Origin: Anarhynchus alexandrinus
Lineage: Eukaryota; Chordata; Aves; Charadriiformes; Charadriidae
Length of the DNA: 64,000 nt
Assembly (NCBI GenBank): GCA_008711295.1
Contig: VUYV01000074.1
Location: 4,072,797-4,136,796, forward strand
Direction: 5' to 3'
Of the stretch, positions 62,766 to 64,000 are shown piece after piece. Made by a program: the position numbers and the translations under genes. Numbering within the stretch: position 1 is the first letter of the stretch; every line of letters starts with the position of its first letter. A model generated the notes under the pieces. That model did no database searches, had not been told where the DNA came from, and saw nothing but the letters and a program-made list of their open reading frames with translations.

Positions 62766-63744
62766 GAGCTGGAAAAGGAACTCCTCAAAAATTAAAACTT
62801 GTTCTCACAAAAACATTTTGCATAGCTAATAAAATGCAGCTTTGCTAGAGAACTGCATTAGCTTCAAACTCTACTGGCTGCCAGGCAGGGACCACATAAA
62901 AGTATCTATACTTAGAATGTTTATTCAGGTATTCACAGCATATGCATGATAACGCAGAGAAATATTAGATGTCAGACCTACAGAAGCAGTGTGTCTCTTT
63001 GGAAGCATCCTCAGACATCTCTTCTACAGCCTAAATCTTTAATTAAAAGACCACAGCACAGTTCGACAGTGGCCATTATCTGCATTAGTGCAGACTGGCC
63101 CTGATGGACGCCCCCTTCCCATAGTCTTACCCTTGTTTCATTTTAGGTAGAGTCCTCGGTGTCTGATCATCTCTGGAAATAGCGGAGGTGACAAAAATGA
63201 GCAGGAATAGCATCAAACAAGTAGACTGGAGAAATTATTGTCTTTCCTCTGTTACTGTCTGCAGTTATGATGCGGGGTGTTTGACTCCATGGATTTTGCT
63301 TGTCTATTAAAGAGAGAAAGCTATTGGTGAAATTCAGCCCTGAAGTATGGAGGGAAGAAAGAACTGTTCCTAAAGATAGGCAGGAGTGCAGAAACAAAAG
63401 TGTTTGCCAAACATTAAGGAGGTTTATCTTCAGTTTCATAGCATCCCAGGAATGGAGTCTGCCAAATGTCCAAGAAAGCTCAAAAGCACTTGCAGCCTTG
63501 GCTGGGCTCACTGGGATCAATAGGGCAAAACACAGGCTTGCCAGAAGGTGTTCTTAAATGTCTCATTGAACTGGGTCTGAATGGCAAAAGATTGGAGGCA
63601 ATCTTATCCAGTCTCAACAAATTAATCAAAAGGCAAAGGTTATGCTGGCTGGCTATTTGACTTAACTATTGAAAATTACCCATGCTTTTCAGGCCTACCC
63701 AAAATTAACACCAACATCAAAATCTAGATGGGTAATTCTTTTTC

Positions 63745-63885
63745 TTGTTTTACTCATTTTATCTGCAGATATCAAAGCAGTTGACAACTTTGCACAAATG
63801 CGAAGACAAAGTGGCTTGCGATGAAGAGCTAATTCAGCGGGTCTGCAAACAGGAGCAGATACAGGACTCCAGCCAGCCACGTGCT
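63745..63885. mobile_element. MIR/CORE-SINE-like ancient fragment, exon-like in appearance
   Basis: CTGCAGATATCAAAGCAGTTGACAACTTTGCACAAATGCGAAGACAAAGTGGCTTGCG and then CAGCGGGTCTGCAAACAGG...GGACTCCAG follow the SINE core and tail order (AAGTGACTTGCCC ... GTCTG ... GGACTCC). The preceding pyrimidine stretch plus CAG mimics a splice acceptor, and a frame stays open for about 45 codons. SINE origin seems likelier than a real exon. Confidence 0.33.
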
Positions 63886-64000
63886 GGGCTGTGCTGTCAC
63901 AGTGCATATCAAAGCTCACCCTTTTAAACACCAGGTGTGGTGAAGATGGAATTTAGACTCAAGGAAAAAATCACTGCCATGGTTCTTGCTCAACAACTGA

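Larger units (their letters stand above)
55194..64000. other. Distal 5' flank, apparently intergenic
   Basis: No coding exon or RNA gene was recognised. The open frame 55277-55723 just past the LTR begins at TTG rather than ATG and has no family motifs. Repeats found are the 52-bp tandem duplication, a possible CR1 relic and SINE-like cores listed separately. The tract 61990-62040 is A-rich (AAAAAAAAAACCC, AACAAACAAAC). Confidence 0.55.

Noticed and set aside
63745..63927. Possible internal exon with pyrimidine tract and CAG acceptor
   Set aside because: The sequence follows the order of a CORE-SINE, which explains both the CTGCAG and the partial open frame. No matching known protein was recognised.
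28264..64000. Expected upstream neighbours of MB21D2 (PLAAT1/HRASLS, ATP13A5)
   Set aside because: I looked for characteristic coding segments such as the PLAAT NCEHF motif and found none in this window. The neighbour must lie further right or be arranged differently.
1..64000. CRISPR arrays, operons, tRNA or rRNA genes, prokaryotic mobile elements
   Set aside because: No regularly spaced direct repeats, no cloverleaf-like gene, and no dense co-directional coding. The DNA is vertebrate nuclear sequence.

Overview
This window is nuclear DNA from a vertebrate, most likely a bird or other sauropsid. The evidence is one coding exon of a strictly vertebrate-style gene, a CpG island around it, very sparse and mostly ancient repeats, an ERVK-like solo LTR of a kind familiar from bird genomes, and long gene-free AT-leaning DNA. 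No bacterial gene order, operons or ribosome binding sites are present. The open frames scattered through both strands are short, overlapping and unrelated, as expected by chance.

The one gene I can support is MB21D2 (Mab-21 domain containing 2, a cGAS/Mab-21-like nucleotidyltransferase-fold protein), on the minus strand. Its first coding exon lies at 27884-28094 and ends at a good GT donor. The large second exon, which encodes nearly all of the Mab-21 domain, is not in the window. Positions 1-27883 are therefore intron 1, which is at least 27.9 kb long. The exon sits in a GC-rich CpG island at about 27590-28262. The 5' UTR and promoter side of that island is badly assembled, with long pure A and G runs ending in a single-N gap at 28263.

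Positions 28264-64000 are the 5' flank of MB21D2. I found no second gene there. In other amniotes this side leads toward PLAAT1 (HRASLS) and ATP13A5, but no exon of either was recognised. The region holds a 328-bp solo LTR (54866-55193), several old CORE-SINE/MIR-like and other ancient amniote repeat fragments, a strong 87-nt hairpin (39892-39978), a 59-bp block duplicated almost perfectly 2.4 kb apart (29914 and 32363), and a few short tandem repeats. Some AT-rich stretches with clustered homeodomain-like or octamer motifs look like conserved enhancers, but only an alignment can show that.

I did not find a convincing new biological system. The best leads are the hairpin, the near-identical 59-bp duplication, and the damaged MB21D2 promoter, which matters for anyone reusing this assembly.
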